This document shows positions 21,557-30,082 of a stretch of 64,000 nt of DNA, one piece after another; within the stretch, counting starts at the first letter, position 1; the number at the start of each line of letters is the position of its first letter. The DNA is taken from contig NZ_MIKA01000049.1 in NCBI RefSeq assembly GCF_001730295.1, forward strand, positions 62,001-126,000, read 5' to 3'. A model generated the notes under the pieces. It ran no database searches. It saw only the letters and a program-made list of their open reading frames with translations, and was not told the DNA's origin. The position numbers were made by a program, and so were the translations under genes. Source of the DNA: Enterococcus plantarum (lineage in GTDB: Bacteria > Bacillota > Bacilli > Lactobacillales > Enterococcaceae).

Positions 21557-21666
21557 AATTATTTCCTCTTTTCCGTTTTAATTTTATCCTACCCTTATAT
21601 TCGAAAAAGTCATTGTCACTTTTGAATAAAAAAATAGAATTTCCAGTCATTATGTACAAACCTTTC

Positions 21667-21695
21667 TTGAATGTAAATACACTATCATTTAGAAT
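21667..21695 (+). promoter_or_regulatory. Candidate pucR promoter
   Basis: TTGAAT (21667-21672), a 17-bp spacer and TAGAAT (21690-21695), directed towards pucR. It would give a 5' leader of about 250 bases. The 392-bp gap 21557-21948 holds no gene. It also contains the hairpin at 21770-21835 and a GCACAAA motif at 21876-21882. Confidence 0.45.
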
Positions 21696-21769
21696 AGAGA
21701 TACGTAAATAAATACAACATCATTAAAGATTTATCATAAAAAACTATTTTACCTTACACTACCTAGCTT

Positions 21770-21835
21770 AACAGAAAAAATTAAAATTTGCTTGTAGCCA
21801 AAAGTAGCATACTGCTAGTTTTTAATTTCTCTGTT
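21770..21835 (+). other. Long hairpin in the pucR leader
   Basis: Arms of 17 bases (21770-21786 and 21819-21835; AACAGA...TTAAAA against TTTTTAATTT...CTGTT) flank an inner segment with a repeated GTAGC. It could be an attenuation or stability element, or a diverged relative of element A, whose copies also contain ACAGAAAAA. Confidence 0.35.
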
Positions 21836-21948
21836 CAGACTGAACAAGCCTGTTTGACTTTTAACTTTAACTAGTTGCACAAATCATTCCTTGGGAGAGC
21901 TAGGAAATTAATCGATTTGTTCCACTTTTACTATTAGGAGGGAATCCA

Positions 21949-23589
21949 ATGACAACTTTAGAAGATTTATTAAAAATACCAAGATTTTCTGATCTAAAAT
22001 TATTAACAAATCCTACAAAAGCGAATACTATTGTTGAGAGTATCGAAATTTCTGAAACACCTGACGTAGCAAATTTTATTCCAAAAAAGATCTTCCTTTT
22101 GACAACTGCAATGGTTTATAAAGATAATCAACAAGAATTGATTACTTTAATTGATTCGTTAAAAGAACAAGAAGCTGCTGGAATCGGTATTAAAGTTGGC
22201 CGTTTTATTGAAACCATTGATCCTGAGGTCGTGGCTTATGCAAATAAAATCAACTTTCCTGTTGTTCAAGTGTCTAGTACTCAACCTTTAGGTGCTGTCT
22301 TGCATCAATTATTAAATTATTTATGGGATACTAAAACAGAGCAATTAAGCTACGCTTTAGACATTCAAAAACGATTTTCTAATTTGTTGATTCATGATGT
22401 GAGCATTGCACGCTTTGTCGCTGATTTCGGTAAAATGATCAATACTCCAGTGATTTTATTAAGCCCTTATCGTAAGGTCATTGCCCACTCTAAACACTTT
22501 ACTCAGACGTCAAAACCAGCTGAATATTATGTTGAGCAACTTATTACTAAATATGCTAATTGGAATGAAGATAGCAACACTTCATTTATGATCGATGATT
22601 TAAATCGAGAGCCGATGCAGATTGCTGGTTTCCCTGTGACTGTGAATAGTTATTTCCCACACTACTTATTGGTTTTAAATCCGCAACAAGTTCCATATCC
22701 AATGTCAGAATTCGCAGTAGAACAAGCTTGTTTGGTCTTGTCATTTATGTTGTATAAAAATCAAAAAGTGCAAGAATCGCTTGATTTTCTTAAAAGTGAT
22801 TTTCTAGGTCAACTAGTAGAATACCAACAAGCGCCTCACCAGTCAAAACGAGATTGGCTTGATCTAGGTACAAATTATGGGTTAAAGAAAAGTACTCAAT
22901 ATCAAGTCGTCTACGCCGTTTGTAGTCAAACAAAAACCACTGCAACAAAGATCAAGTATCAACAAGAAGAAAGTGATATTGCTTTTCAATGGCTATCTGA
23001 AGCACTACCTCCTAGAATCAAAAATATTAGTATTTTTAAAGTGAAGAACACGAACCACTTAGCCATTTTGATTCAAAGTAAAGTGGATGATTTAGAAAAA
23101 ATTTTAACTGAGTTGTCATTAGAATTAACTGAAAAGCTGCCGATCACTTTGACTTTTGCGTTGGGAAATTCATATGAAACGGTTGAACAAATCGCAAGTT
23201 CTTTCATCGAAGCCAAAACTGCTTATGAAGAGATGCTAACAATGACTGACGTTGTGCTTACCCATGGCTATCATCCTAAAGGAATGAAAAGTTTATTTGA
23301 AAAAATGAGCCTTGAAGATATTCATTACTTCTGCGAAACAACGCTTAAAGAACTTGCCTATCCTGTTGAAGATTCATTTATCGAGCTTCGCAAAACACTT
23401 CAATGTTATCTAAGTTTTCAATGCGAAATCTCAAAAACAGCCAAAGAGATGTATCTACATCGTAATACGATCAAATATAGAATTGATCATTGTGCGAAGA
23501 TACTTGGGAAAAGCATTCAAGATCCGACAAATAGTTTAAATCTGCGTTTAGCATTAGAGTTATCAGAACGATCGAATCAACATCAATAA
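21949..23589 (+). CDS. pucR: PucR-family transcriptional regulator of ureide genes
   Basis: 546-residue regulator with an N-terminal PucR sensing domain (about 5-130), a central CdaR-type GGDEF-like region (about 290-420) and a C-terminal HTH_30 domain (about 470-535: CYLSFQCEISKTAKEMYLHRNTIKYRI). PucR proteins activate purine/ureide catabolic genes in response to pathway intermediates such as allantoin. It sits in the middle of the island, divergent from pucG and convergent with arcC, so it is the obvious local regulator. Ribosome site AGGAGGG. Confidence 0.88.
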   Translation: MTTLEDLLKIPRFSDLKLLTNPTKANTIVESIEISETPDVANFIPKKIFLLTTAMVYKDNQQELITLIDSLKEQEAAGIGIKVGRFIETIDPEVVAYANKINFPVVQVSSTQPLGAVLHQLLNYLWDTKTEQLSYALDIQKRFSNLLIHDVSIARFVADFGKMINTPVILLSPYRKVIAHSKHFTQTSKPAEYYVEQLITKYANWNEDSNTSFMIDDLNREPMQIAGFPVTVNSYFPHYLLVLNPQQVPYPMSEFAVEQACLVLSFMLYKNQKVQESLDFLKSDFLGQLVEYQQAPHQSKRDWLDLGTNYGLKKSTQYQVVYAVCSQTKTTATKIKYQQEESDIAFQWLSEALPPRIKNISIFKVKNTNHLAILIQSKVDDLEKILTELSLELTEKLPITLTFALGNSYETVEQIASSFIEAKTAYEEMLTMTDVVLTHGYHPKGMKSLFEKMSLEDIHYFCETTLKELAYPVEDSFIELRKTLQCYLSFQCEISKTAKEMYLHRNTIKYRIDHCAKILGKSIQDPTNSLNLRLALELSERSNQHQ

Positions 23590-23592
23590 ATA

Positions 23593-23641
23593 AAAAGAGA
23601 AGTTGGAAGAAACACGTAGCGTTTCTTTCAACTTCTCTTTT
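23593..23641. terminator. Bidirectional terminator between pucR and arcC
   Basis: Near-perfect 21-base arms (23593-23613 and 23621-23641; AAAAGAGAAGTTG...GAAAC against GTTTC...CAACTTCTCTTTT) between convergent genes, with A and T runs outside. Confidence 0.9.
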
Positions 23642-23647
23642 AGTGAT

Positions 23648-24586
23648 TTAACCTACGATTCTTGTTCCTGCTCTTCCTAATAAAGCCTGGTCAGCATCTT
23701 CTAAAGAACAAATGATTGCTGTTTTTCCTTGTGATGCAAATCCGATAGCAGCTTCCATTTTTGGTCCCATACTACCGTCAGCAAAATGACCCTCGTCCAT
23801 GTATTGTTGTGCTTGTTTTACAGAAATAGTTTCTAATTTTTCTTGATTTTCTTTTCCGTAGTTGATATACACATTGCTGACATCCGTCAACATCATGAAG
23901 ACATTTGCATCGATTTGCTCCGCTAATTTTTTACCGGTACGGTCTTTATCAATAACAGCTTCGATTCCTTTTAATAATCCATTTTGATCACGAACGACTG
24001 GAATTCCACCACCGCCACCAGCAATAACGATTGTATTCCGATTTAATAAATTAACAATTGCATCTACACCATGGATCGCTTTTGGTTGTGGAGAAGGTAC
24101 AACACGACGGTAACCACGACCAGCATCTTCCATCATTACCCAATTTTTCTCTTGTTCCATTTGTTTCGCTTCTTCTTCTGTATAAAAAATCCCAATTGGT
24201 TTGTTTGGATTATTAAACGCTTCGTCTTCAGCTGAAACTTCCGTTTGCGTTAATAGTGTAATAACATTACTCGTTAACCCTTTCGTTTCTAATGAATTTT
24301 TTAAGCTTTGCTCTAACATATATCCAATAAAACCTTGTGATTCAGCATTACATACATCCAAAGGAAATGGTGGAACTACATCTTTTGCTTCTTCATTTTG
24401 TCTTAGAATATTCCCAACTTGCGGACCATTCCCGTGAGTTAAAACGATTTCATAATCAATTTCTTCTATCTTTGCAACCAACTCTGCACTTAGTTTGACA
24501 TTGTCTAGCTGTACCTCAAGTGTGGCTTCCTGGTTTGGTTTTAAAATTGCATTGCCTCCCAATGCGATTACGACACGATTTGCCAT
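23648..24586 (-). CDS. arcC: Carbamate kinase
   Basis: Transfers phosphate from carbamoyl phosphate to ADP, releasing ATP, CO2 and ammonia; here it is the energy-yielding last step of ureide fermentation. 312 residues of the amino-acid kinase family. Motifs: VIALGGNAIL (5-14), THGNGPQVG, GGGGGIPVV, EAVIDKDRTG and ADGSMGPKMEAA. It is the last gene of the allC-to-arcC unit, 12 bp after allH, and equivalent in position to the carbamate kinase of the E. coli all/fdrA cluster. Ribosome site AAGGAGG. Confidence 0.94.
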   Translation of the reverse strand: MANRVVIALGGNAILKPNQEATLEVQLDNVKLSAELVAKIEEIDYEIVLTHGNGPQVGNILRQNEEAKDVVPPFPLDVCNAESQGFIGYMLEQSLKNSLETKGLTSNVITLLTQTEVSAEDEAFNNPNKPIGIFYTEEEAKQMEQEKNWVMMEDAGRGYRRVVPSPQPKAIHGVDAIVNLLNRNTIVIAGGGGGIPVVRDQNGLLKGIEAVIDKDRTGKKLAEQIDANVFMMLTDVSNVYINYGKENQEKLETISVKQAQQYMDEGHFADGSMGPKMEAAIGFASQGKTAIICSLEDADQALLGRAGTRIVG

Positions 24587-24598
24587 AAAAATCCTCCT

Positions 24599-25456
24599 TC
24601 ATTTACTGCTTAGTATTTTAGTGGTCGTTATGAAGCCTGCCAATAAATCAACACCTGATGTGTGCCCTACCGAGATGACTTCTTTAACTATTTGTTCAAT
24701 TTTTTCTTCACTGCTAGTTGTTGATAATCCTTCAATTAATTTAAGAACAGGTTCACTAAATCGCCCTGATAGTGCGCATAACAAATAATGCTTACTGATA
24801 TCTGTTGTCACAGACTGTTCTGCTAACAGATTAGTAAGTAGTAAATTCATTAATAGAGAACTCTTTTCATTCAATAAAAACCTTGCAGCAAGGTGTCCAA
24901 CGATCATGTCATCTCCAGACGGGGTTAAACCCATCCCTCTACCCATCAGAAAATCCAGCCCTGATTTTTGTTGTGACTGATTTTCAGAACACAGCGCAAC
25001 AATTGATTCTTTAAATGGATTTGCATCTTCTAAAAACTGAGCGATTGATTGCTGACTCCCAGTTTCTTTTACGAGTGAGTCTGAATAGGATAACAAGTTT
25101 TCTTTACTAGTTTCTATCAGGCTACTCGGTCCTGTATCTACTAAAGATGAATATGTTTTTGCGTGTATCAGTAATAAATGGTTTTTAGAAAAATGCACGC
25201 AGTTATGGTTCCATGTAATTTGTTCTCCAATTTCAATTGTGGATAACATTTGTGAAAAAGAATCGGCTTGTAAGTAAATACCGTTTGGCATAAAAGGATA
25301 GTTAGTGGTCGTGATGACCACTAACTGTTGTTTCCTCTCATCTTGAATATTGAAACTATTCTTATACTTACTGTGAACATGCCATTTTTTTTCTTCAAAG
25401 TTATCGGTTAAAAGAAACTGATCAATAAAACAAGCATTAACGAACAATATCTTCAC
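24599..25456 (-). CDS. allH: DUF2877 protein, oxamate carbamoyltransferase subunit AllH-like
   Basis: Homologue of E. coli YlbF/AllH (DUF2877), 285 residues. With FdrA (AllF) and YlbE (AllG) it is reported to form the enzyme that splits oxalurate into oxamate and carbamoyl phosphate. The conserved motif GRGMGLTPSGDDMIVGHLA (about 188-206) is clear, with LPFMPNGIYL-type N-terminal features. The first possible start is GTG at 25454-25456, but AAAAGGTG is better spaced for the TTG at 25445-25447, so the product may begin three codons later. It follows allG almost directly. Confidence 0.85.
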   Translation of the reverse strand: MKILFVNACFIDQFLLTDNFEEKKWHVHSKYKNSFNIQDERKQQLVVITTTNYPFMPNGIYLQADSFSQMLSTIEIGEQITWNHNCVHFSKNHLLLIHAKTYSSLVDTGPSSLIETSKENLLSYSDSLVKETGSQQSIAQFLEDANPFKESIVALCSENQSQQKSGLDFLMGRGMGLTPSGDDMIVGHLAARFLLNEKSSLLMNLLLTNLLAEQSVTTDISKHYLLCALSGRFSEPVLKLIEGLSTTSSEEKIEQIVKEVISVGHTSGVDLLAGFITTTKILSSK

Positions 25457-25459
25457 CTT

Positions 25460-26728
25460 TTATTCTGTAAAACCTAATTTTTTCGCATAAGCTAAGACTG
25501 CTTTTTCAAAACAGTCGATCGGTGGCGTTACTGTACCTGCTCCGATTTGGCCTAAACCTGCTTTTTTATTTGCAATCCCTGTATTGATTACGGGAAGAAT
25601 TCCTGTTTCTACCACTTTTCTCGCATCGATTCCTAAACAAATTCCTTTGAAGTCCCAAGTTGGAACTGGGAAATTAGGGTTAGTATCAATACAGATTTCA
25701 GTCATTTCATTACTTGTATTCAACGCATCATAAAAGCCGCCTGAACCAACAAAACGAGTAACAGCTGGGGCTGCGATCATCGCCATACCACCGACACCAA
25801 ACGTTTCAGTGATCGCACTATCCCCCATATCAGGTGCAGCATCAGCTTCGCTAAACCCTGAGAAGTATAAGCCTTGAGGCGTGTTAACTGGTCCAGTAAA
25901 CCATTCATCCCCCATTCCAGCAATACGAATACCAAATTCATGGCCATTTCTACACATTGCCGTTACAATTGTTCCTTCTTGAATTTGTCTTGCGCCATCC
26001 ATGACAGCTTTCGCTGATGCCATCATGATGTTTAAGAAAAATTGATCGGTATCTGCTAAGAACTGAACAACTTCTTCACGCTTCGTTTGGTCGATTTCTG
26101 TCAACCCAACAATGATTGGTGCCATTTCTTTCAAGAAAGCGAGAGATGCAGCAATATTACGTTGGTGGAATTCATCCCCCATCGCAATTGCTTTTGCAAC
26201 TAATACATTGATGTTTAAGCCATCTTCTTTTGTTTTCAATGCCGCACTTAAAACAGGAGCTAAAGTATCTCTCATCCATCTTAAACGAGTAATTACTTCA
26301 TCAGAATAGGCACCAAATCGTAATACTGCGCCAATCCCTTCGTTCATTGTGCAGAATGCACGATTCCCGTCTGTTTTGTTTTCAACAACTAAAACTGCCA
26401 TATTCGCTGATGTGATCCCACCCATTGGTCCAACCGCATTTACATGATGACATGGAATTAATTTAACTTCACCAGATTCCAGCATTTTTCTAGCTTCTTC
26501 TTCGGTTTCACACCATTCTTCAAATAATGCTGCTCCAACACAAGCGCCTTGAATCGGGTCAACCATTTTATCATAAGTGATTGGAGGTCCTGCATGAAGT
26601 AATACTTTTCCTTCGTTTAATTCTGGAATTACTGATTTTGCTGGTACTACATCTAATAAGAAAGGAGAACCAGCAACGATTTTTGCTGCTACCGCTTGGT
26701 TTGCTTCATCGATTGTTTTATATGCCAT
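25460..26728 (-). CDS. allG: DUF1116 protein, oxamate carbamoyltransferase subunit AllG-like
   Basis: Homologue of E. coli YlbE/AllG (DUF1116), 422 residues, a component of the oxalurate-cleaving carbamoyltransferase set. It has family-typical stretches such as AGPPITYDKMVDPIQGA, CHHVNAVGPMGGITSANMAV and GQIGAGTVTPP, and no signal peptide or membrane segments. It lies between fdrA and allH in the same order as in E. coli. A 136-bp gap with a well-preserved hairpin element separates it from fdrA. Ribosome site GGAGG. Confidence 0.88.
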   Translation of the reverse strand: MAYKTIDEANQAVAAKIVAGSPFLLDVVPAKSVIPELNEGKVLLHAGPPITYDKMVDPIQGACVGAALFEEWCETEEEARKMLESGEVKLIPCHHVNAVGPMGGITSANMAVLVVENKTDGNRAFCTMNEGIGAVLRFGAYSDEVITRLRWMRDTLAPVLSAALKTKEDGLNINVLVAKAIAMGDEFHQRNIAASLAFLKEMAPIIVGLTEIDQTKREEVVQFLADTDQFFLNIMMASAKAVMDGARQIQEGTIVTAMCRNGHEFGIRIAGMGDEWFTGPVNTPQGLYFSGFSEADAAPDMGDSAITETFGVGGMAMIAAPAVTRFVGSGGFYDALNTSNEMTEICIDTNPNFPVPTWDFKGICLGIDARKVVETGILPVINTGIANKKAGLGQIGAGTVTPPIDCFEKAVLAYAKKLGFTE

Positions 26729-26745
26729 TTTGATTTTCCTCCGTT

Positions 26746-26862
26746 AAAAGCTGAATGAGCTTGATCAGCTCCGACTGAAAAATAGGAAAAATAGAAGGTG
26801 GTGCTTTTTACCACAATCTATTTTTATCTTTTTTCTGAGGAGCTAGCTCAGTAAGCTGGATA
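26746..26862 (-). repeat. Intergenic hairpin element A, copy (fdrA-allG gap)
   Basis: Outer arms GAGCT / AGCTC, middle GACTGAAAAATAGGAAAAAT opposite ATTTTTATCTTTTTTCTG, and inner stem GTGGT-GCTTTTT-ACCAC. The inner stem bases differ from copies at 3333 and 29885 but remain paired. Confidence 0.75.
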
Positions 26863-26864
26863 AT

Positions 26865-28622
26865 TTATTTAGCTAACGCTACTTTATTTAAGAACTGTAA
26901 TGCTTTTTGCAGTGTAATGTTTCCTCCAGCAACTGGCTGCCAGTCGTATTGAACAACCTTACCACCATGATTGATGATTGCTTCAGAGAAACTACGTAAA
27001 CCAACATTAATAAATCCTTGATTCGTCAATAATGCTAACATCGCTTCTGTTGGTTCAATCGCGATCGGATTCACTGCTGGTGCTGCTTCGATTGCTTTTT
27101 CTGTTTGAGTCAATGGATGATCTAAAATAGCTAATGCTAAACGTACTGCTTGCGCGTTACTATCGCAAAGGATCACACCCGCCTCTTTCATAATTGTTTC
27201 TTGTTCATGAATATTCTGAGGATCTTCATCCGTTCCAACAATCGTACCGATCACAAATAATTCTCTGCCATCAGAAGCCGCTTTAGCTTTGATCTCTTTG
27301 ATAGTTGGTGCTAGTTCTTGCGCCATGTTAGCATGAGAACCGTAGCCTAATACAACATCTAAAAGAATGATTGCTGTTTTAGGATCTTTTCCAGCTTCTT
27401 CTAACATTTCTTTGCGTTTTGTTGGATCGATCATTGGGTGAGGTTTTCCTTGAGTATAAACATCGTCCCCTAAGTCAATGATTTCATGACCTTGATTTTG
27501 TAAGATAAAACCTTCAGGCGCATGTTCGTCACCTGTTAATGCTAAACCTTCTTTGATCAACATTGCCGCTTCATAAGCAAGCGTTCCACCAGAGTATAAA
27601 CCTTTAACATATTTTTGTTCTGGTTTGAAAGAATGTGTTGGTACAGATAGTGTTTCTTTCACTGCTGTAACAGCTTCTTTATTCAATAATTGAACTGCTG
27701 TTTGAGCCGCTTCTTCTAATGTATAAGCACGATAAAGGTTTTCTTCGTGAGACGTTGGTTTTTCGCCTAGGAAAATCGTTACAGCAGGTTTCGAGATACT
27801 TCTTAAAAGATTTAAAACTTCATCACGAACTTCTGGTGCAGGTGGTTTAGAAATCACCACAACCACTTCAGTATTAGGGTCTTTCTCTAATGTAATAATG
27901 CTGTCTTTTAAAGTGATTCCGCCAATTTCAGCTTTTAAGTCACGTCCGCCAGTACCGATTGCATTCGTTACTCCGCCCCCTAATTTGTGGATAATTGTCG
28001 TTACTTCTTGAATACCAGTTCCAGAAGCACCTACAACACCAATTTTTCCTTTACGAACAGCATTTGTAAAGGCCACAGGAATACCATTGATGATACCAGT
28101 ACCACAGTCAGGGCCCATCAATAATAGACCTGCATCATGTGCTTTTTCTTTGAGGCGTTTTTCATCTTCTATCGCAACATTGTCGCTGAAACAAAAAACA
28201 TGTTTGCCTTCATCTAACGCTTTCTCAATTTCAAGTGCTGCATGCGTACCAGGAATCGAGAAGACAACTACACCAGCATCTTTACCAAGCTCAAATGCTT
28301 TATCCCAAGTTTTTACGACTTCTTCGCCTGAAGCGTCGCCGCCACCTTTTGTTTGTTCTTCTAAAAATACATCGATTTCTGTTAAGACTTGTTCGATCAG
28401 CGAATCATCTTCAATGTCTAATACGATTACCATATCATTTGATGAAGCTTTTTCTAACTCGTCTGTGTATAAACCACCCGTTTTAAAGATATCTTTATTT
28501 GCAGGTGTCCCCATCATAACGGAAACATTATGAACGCCATCGATTGTATTTAATTTGTTCGTCAATAGCATCAATACGATTGAATCTTGATAGCTATTTG
28601 CTTTTATAATTGTGTGCAGCAT
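26865..28622 (-). CDS. fdrA: FdrA family protein, oxamate carbamoyltransferase subunit AllF-like
   Basis: 585-residue FdrA, related to succinyl-CoA synthetase alpha subunits and now linked to oxalurate phosphorolysis (oxalurate plus phosphate to oxamate plus carbamoyl phosphate). Seen: a CoA-ligase-like N-terminal region, GPDCGTGIINGIPVAF, the Rossmann motif VGASGTGIQEVT, GTGGRDL, and a second half with LYSGGTLAYEAAML and LLDVVLGYGSH. It sits between allD and allG, within a long minus-strand unit beginning at allC. Ribosome site AAGGAGG. The preceding 192-bp gap holds one element B and half an element A. Confidence 0.9.
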   Translation of the reverse strand: MLHTIIKANSYQDSIVLMLLTNKLNTIDGVHNVSVMMGTPANKDIFKTGGLYTDELEKASSNDMVIVLDIEDDSLIEQVLTEIDVFLEEQTKGGGDASGEEVVKTWDKAFELGKDAGVVVFSIPGTHAALEIEKALDEGKHVFCFSDNVAIEDEKRLKEKAHDAGLLLMGPDCGTGIINGIPVAFTNAVRKGKIGVVGASGTGIQEVTTIIHKLGGGVTNAIGTGGRDLKAEIGGITLKDSIITLEKDPNTEVVVVISKPPAPEVRDEVLNLLRSISKPAVTIFLGEKPTSHEENLYRAYTLEEAAQTAVQLLNKEAVTAVKETLSVPTHSFKPEQKYVKGLYSGGTLAYEAAMLIKEGLALTGDEHAPEGFILQNQGHEIIDLGDDVYTQGKPHPMIDPTKRKEMLEEAGKDPKTAIILLDVVLGYGSHANMAQELAPTIKEIKAKAASDGRELFVIGTIVGTDEDPQNIHEQETIMKEAGVILCDSNAQAVRLALAILDHPLTQTEKAIEAAPAVNPIAIEPTEAMLALLTNQGFINVGLRSFSEAIINHGGKVVQYDWQPVAGGNITLQKALQFLNKVALAK

Positions 28623-28645
28623 TGAAATTCCTCCTTAAATTATAT

Positions 28646-28709
28646 GAAACAATGTTCCGCTTTGTACTTTTCACCATTCGTTCATTTCATTCATTATGGT
28701 TCAAAGTAA
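28646..28709 (-). repeat. Intergenic element B, copy 2 (before fdrA)
   Basis: On the minus strand it reads TTTGAACCATAATG ... GGTGAAAAGTACAA ... GCGGAACATTGTT, matching the fruK-fruA copy block by block with an extra stretch of about 18 bp. It ends about 24 bp before the fdrA start. Confidence 0.5.
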
Positions 28710-28711
28710 AC

Positions 28712-28797
28712 GTGTAGTGAGCTCGCCATGTCTCAACTAAAAATAGGAATTGACGAGACTGAAGCGGAGCGTAGTGACTCGAGTGTGAAGCTAGATA
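28712..28797 (-). repeat. Intergenic hairpin element A, half copy (allD-fdrA gap)
   Basis: Retains GAGCTCG, CTAAAAATAGGAATTGAC and the terminal GAAGCTAGAT of the element but lacks the second half of the stem. It lies directly next to element B copy 2. Confidence 0.45.
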
Positions 28798-28814
28798 ATT
28801 TTTTTAACAAAATA

Positions 28815-29864
28815 TCATTCCGCAAATTTATTTTTGTGATCATAACGATCATAATGAATAGCATCACTGATCAAATATTCGTAGATATCATCTACGATTT
28901 CAATGCCATTTTCTTCATAATTTTTTTCTCGTGCGCGTCCGCGTTCTCCAGGATAATTGACTTCTGTAAAACCAGGACTTGGGCTAATTTCTTTTAATTC
29001 GTCTAACATTGTCGAAATATTCTTTTTGAAAACATCTATTCCAATAAAGAAATCTGGGTTGATTACAATATGGAGCTGACCTAATTCACGCCCTTTTGAT
29101 AGGTCATGATACATAGACGAAACATGTTTACCAAATGGCACTCCTAGTAAAATCCCAGATAGAATATCTACCATCATCATCAACCCATAGCCTTTTGGTC
29201 CAGCGATTGGAAGTAATGCATTGACTGCTGTTGAATCAGTTGTCGGATTTCCTTTGGCGTCAACTGCCCATGTATCTGGGATTGCTTCTTTTTTTGAACG
29301 AGCGTGAAGGATTTTTCCCCAAGCCTGAACAGTTGTCGCCATATCAAACGTAATTACACGGTCATCATTACTTGGGGCAGCAAAAGCAATTGGATTGGTT
29401 CCAAAATAAGGTTCACTTCCTCCAAATGGTACAACCATTGGATCAGATTGACAAACAGAAAGAGCTACCATGTTTTGTTTTGCTGCTCGTTCAACATAAT
29501 AGGCAAGCGCTCCACTATGAGAGATATTACGGACTCCAACAACAGCTACCCCATTTTTCTTTGCCATTTCGATTGCTAGATCCATTGCTTTTTCTGCTGC
29601 AACAAACCCAGAACCATTGTCACCTTCAAACATACCACAACTAGGAGCTGTTTGGTTAAACGAAAAAGTAGGATCGTTGGTGATACCGCCTTTTACAATT
29701 CTTTCCGAATAATATTCCACGCGCATCGCACCGTGAGAATGAATTCCTCTTGCATCTGCAAAGGTTAAAACATCACTTACGATTCTTGCATGTTCTTCTG
29801 ACAAACCAGCTTTTTGTATTTTCTCTTTGATTAGTTGATGTAAATCCGCTTTTTTTACTCTCAT
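28815..29864 (-). CDS. allD: Ureidoglycolate dehydrogenase, paralogue 1
   Basis: Oxidises (S)-ureidoglycolate to oxalurate with NAD(P)+. Malate/L-lactate dehydrogenase-like fold (Ldh2 family), 349 residues. Visible: the HSHG motif in ARGIHSHGAMRVEYY (about 37-51), the NISHSGALAYY catalytic His region, CQSDPMVVPFGG, and the substrate/cofactor region GPKGYGLMMMVDILSG. It is a tandem paralogue of the next gene upstream (30083-31150), with long identical blocks. Ribosome site AAGGAGG. Confidence 0.9.
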   Translation of the reverse strand: MRVKKADLHQLIKEKIQKAGLSEEHARIVSDVLTFADARGIHSHGAMRVEYYSERIVKGGITNDPTFSFNQTAPSCGMFEGDNGSGFVAAEKAMDLAIEMAKKNGVAVVGVRNISHSGALAYYVERAAKQNMVALSVCQSDPMVVPFGGSEPYFGTNPIAFAAPSNDDRVITFDMATTVQAWGKILHARSKKEAIPDTWAVDAKGNPTTDSTAVNALLPIAGPKGYGLMMMVDILSGILLGVPFGKHVSSMYHDLSKGRELGQLHIVINPDFFIGIDVFKKNISTMLDELKEISPSPGFTEVNYPGERGRAREKNYEENGIEIVDDIYEYLISDAIHYDRYDHKNKFAE

Positions 29865-29884
29865 TTTAAAACGCCTCCTTATTT

Positions 29885-30000
29885 TAAAGCGAAGCGGGCT
29901 CGTTCAGCTTCGACAGAAAAATAGGAAAAATTGACTGAGGTGCTTTTCGCCTCATTCAATTTTTATCTTTTTTCCGAGAAGCTAGCCCGCGTAGCTAGAT
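29885..30000 (-). repeat. Intergenic hairpin element A, best-preserved copy (between the allD paralogues)
   Basis: Outer arms GCGGGCT / AGCCCGC, second stem AGCTTC / GAAGCT, middle ACAGAAAAATAGGAAAAATTG opposite CAATTTTTATCTTTTTTC, inner stem TGAGG / CCTCA around TGCTTTTCG. Nearly the whole element pairs with itself. Confidence 0.8.
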
Positions 30001-30002
30001 AC

Positions 30003-30080
30003 CATACGACAACAATTCTCCGCTCCGCTAATACTTATAAAACCAAACAACACTTTTGTGAAGCATCATAGTTCAAAAAA
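30003..30080 (-). repeat. Intergenic element B, degenerate copy 3
   Basis: Minus strand reads TTTTTGAACTATGATG ... GCGGAGAATTGTTG, the first and last blocks of element B; the middle GTGAAAAGTACAA block is missing. It abuts element A. Confidence 0.35.
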
Positions 30081-30082
30081 TT

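Noticed and set aside
24495-24788. Plus-strand frames antisense to the arcC/allH junction and other long antisense frames (3768-4224, 28087-28533, 60094-60447)
   Set aside because: They lie wholly within strong, motif-rich genes on the other strand and lack ribosome sites.
25445-25456. Treating allH and allG as overlapping or fused
   Set aside because: A clear TAA ends allG at 25460-25462 and start codons with a ribosome-like AAAAGGTG follow; only the exact allH start is uncertain.
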